The translations under genes were made by a program, and so were the position numbers. Below, in pieces: positions 43,427-44,289 of a stretch of DNA of 44,289 nt. Source of the stretch: Pallidibacillus pasinlerensis (GTDB lineage Bacteria > Bacillota > Bacilli > Bacillales > Caldibacillaceae). The stretch lies in contig NZ_JAACYS010000019.1 in NCBI RefSeq assembly GCF_009996845.1, positions 1 through 44,289 on the forward strand, read 5' to 3'. The notes beneath the pieces are model-generated. The model had not been told where the DNA came from, made no database searches, and saw nothing but the letters and a program-made list of their open reading frames with translations. Every line of letters begins with the position of its first letter. Position 1 is the stretch's first letter.

Positions 43427-44266
43427 TTACAACGGACGCAGGCAAATCCGCCATTTCACTCCTGATTTTATACCATATGCATTAGCAAAGGAGCCTTGAT
43501 TAATTGCCACACCAATTTTATCTAAGGAATTGACAAACAATAATGGATCCCCTAAATGAGTTTCTGCAAATGTACGGACAAAGCTCATCCTACTCTTATA
43601 AACTTGGCGGGAGCCATTTTCAATCGTCACTTCAAAAACATCACCAAAACTCACCTTTAATTCCTTAAATAAATCGTAATTAATATTTGTCCATAAATTG
43701 CCAAAACGAATATCTAAAATATCAATGTTTCCAATAATCGTTCCATTTTCACTTTGAACCTTTGGAATTCGTAATTTTACGAGCTGTTCAATTGGGACTT
43801 CTTCACCAACGTCTTCTAGTTTTATCACACCTGAAGCAATTCTTGCTCCTGTATAAGCGAAAATATCCCGTCCATGAAATGTATATGACACACCTGAATT
43901 TGGAAGTCGATTTTTTTCCTCATCAATCACCCACGCTTTTGTAATGCCAATTTCATTTATTAAATGGGTAAGAGTACCATTGTCTGGTGTAATCACATAA
44001 TTATTGAATTTTGTTTTAGCAACAACACTTTTACGATTTGAACCAACTCCTGGATCTACTACTGATACAAACACCGTTTCGGCTGGCCAATAATTTATCG
44101 TTTGGTACAACCGGTAGGATGCATCCCAAATATTAAACTGTGGAATATCATGGGTTAAATCATATATTTGAAGTGTTGGATTGACTGAAAGTGCCACTCC
44201 ATACATTGCACTTACCGCTCCATCACTTCTGCCAAAATCTGTTTGAAAAACTATCGGTCGATTCAT
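43427..44266 (-). CDS. SAM hydroxide adenosyltransferase (DUF62 family)
   Basis: Hydrolyses S-adenosylmethionine to adenosine and methionine with an activated water; relatives are chlorinases and fluorinases. IVFQTDFGRSDGAVSAMYGV, IYDLTHDIPQF, VFVSVVDPGVGSNRKSVV and VITPDNGTL are family motifs, and YTFHGRDIFAYTGA holds the conserved Arg-Asp-His set of the hydrolases (fluorinases differ). Residue 281 or 279 count depends on the start: ATG at 44266 lies seven bases after GAGGGGG, whereas ATG 44272 is too close. It lacks the halogen-site loop as far as I can see. Its cellular purpose is not settled. It begins 17 bp from the edge of the window. Confidence 0.9.
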   Translation of the reverse strand: MNRPIVFQTDFGRSDGAVSAMYGVALSVNPTLQIYDLTHDIPQFNIWDASYRLYQTINYWPAETVFVSVVDPGVGSNRKSVVAKTKFNNYVITPDNGTLTHLINEIGITKAWVIDEEKNRLPNSGVSYTFHGRDIFAYTGARIASGVIKLEDVGEEVPIEQLVKLRIPKVQSENGTIIGNIDILDIRFGNLWTNINYDLFKELKVSFGDVFEVTIENGSRQVYKSRMSFVRTFAETHLGDPLLFVNSLDKIGVAINQGSFANAYGIKSGVKWRICLRPL

Positions 44267-44289
44267 TTTCATACCCCCTCATACTAAGT

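Overview
The window looks like chromosome from a low-GC, Gram-positive, spore-former-type member of the Bacillaceae or a close relative. The signs are AT-rich DNA, strong GGAGG-type ribosome binding sites with frequent GTG and TTG starts, a qoxABCD menaquinol oxidase operon, an argCJBD-carAB-argF cluster, HelD, a YpuA-like DUF1002 protein, a YckD-like DUF2680 protein and AhrC-type ARG boxes. I cannot name the species. I see no rRNA, tRNA, CRISPR array, prophage or insertion sequence.

Layout. 1-3.8 kb: murB (+), then a 180-bp array of five palindromes, panF-yhdT (-) and a secreted DUF2680 protein. 3.9-16.3 kb: a nine-gene arginine cluster read right to left, argC-argJ-argB-argD-carA-carB-argF-argG-argH, with ARG boxes before argC and again before argG. 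16.3-24.1 kb: helD, an ABC-2 exporter pair, a D,D-carboxypeptidase, a DUF1002 protein and, on the + strand, a papain-like YiiX/YycO-type protein. 24.1-28.5 kb: a polyamine uptake operon led by an XRE-cupin regulator. 28.7-33.8 kb: a YclJK-like two-component system, a BsuPI-domain lipoprotein, uppP, a DedA protein and a 50-codon small gene. 34.2-39.3 kb (+): qoxABCD and a CidA/LrgA-CidB/LrgB pair. 39.4-44.3 kb: trhO, a small membrane protein, a LysM-CAP protein (+), pncB, the last 34 codons of a lost zinc alcohol dehydrogenase, and a SAM hydroxide adenosyltransferase.

How the genes work together. The arginine cluster encodes the acetyl-cycle route from acetylglutamate to ornithine, a dedicated carbamoyl-phosphate synthetase, and the last three steps to arginine. 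Its glutaminase subunit CarA lacks two of the three catalytic-triad residues (Cys to Gly238, His to Tyr323), while CarB looks intact. This suggests an ammonia-dependent or otherwise altered enzyme and is the most striking observation here. The second is the palindrome AATCAAACGTTTGATT. It occurs in a five-copy array with roughly helical spacing between two convergent genes, and once more just upstream of the ABC exporter, as if one unidentified DNA-binding protein uses both places. Several other inverted or direct repeats look like operators: three before the XRE-cupin regulator, an 11-bp-period triplet before yclJ, and two before qoxA.

Limits. Everything here comes from reading the sequence. 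Family names rest on motifs I recognise, and no search or folding was run.
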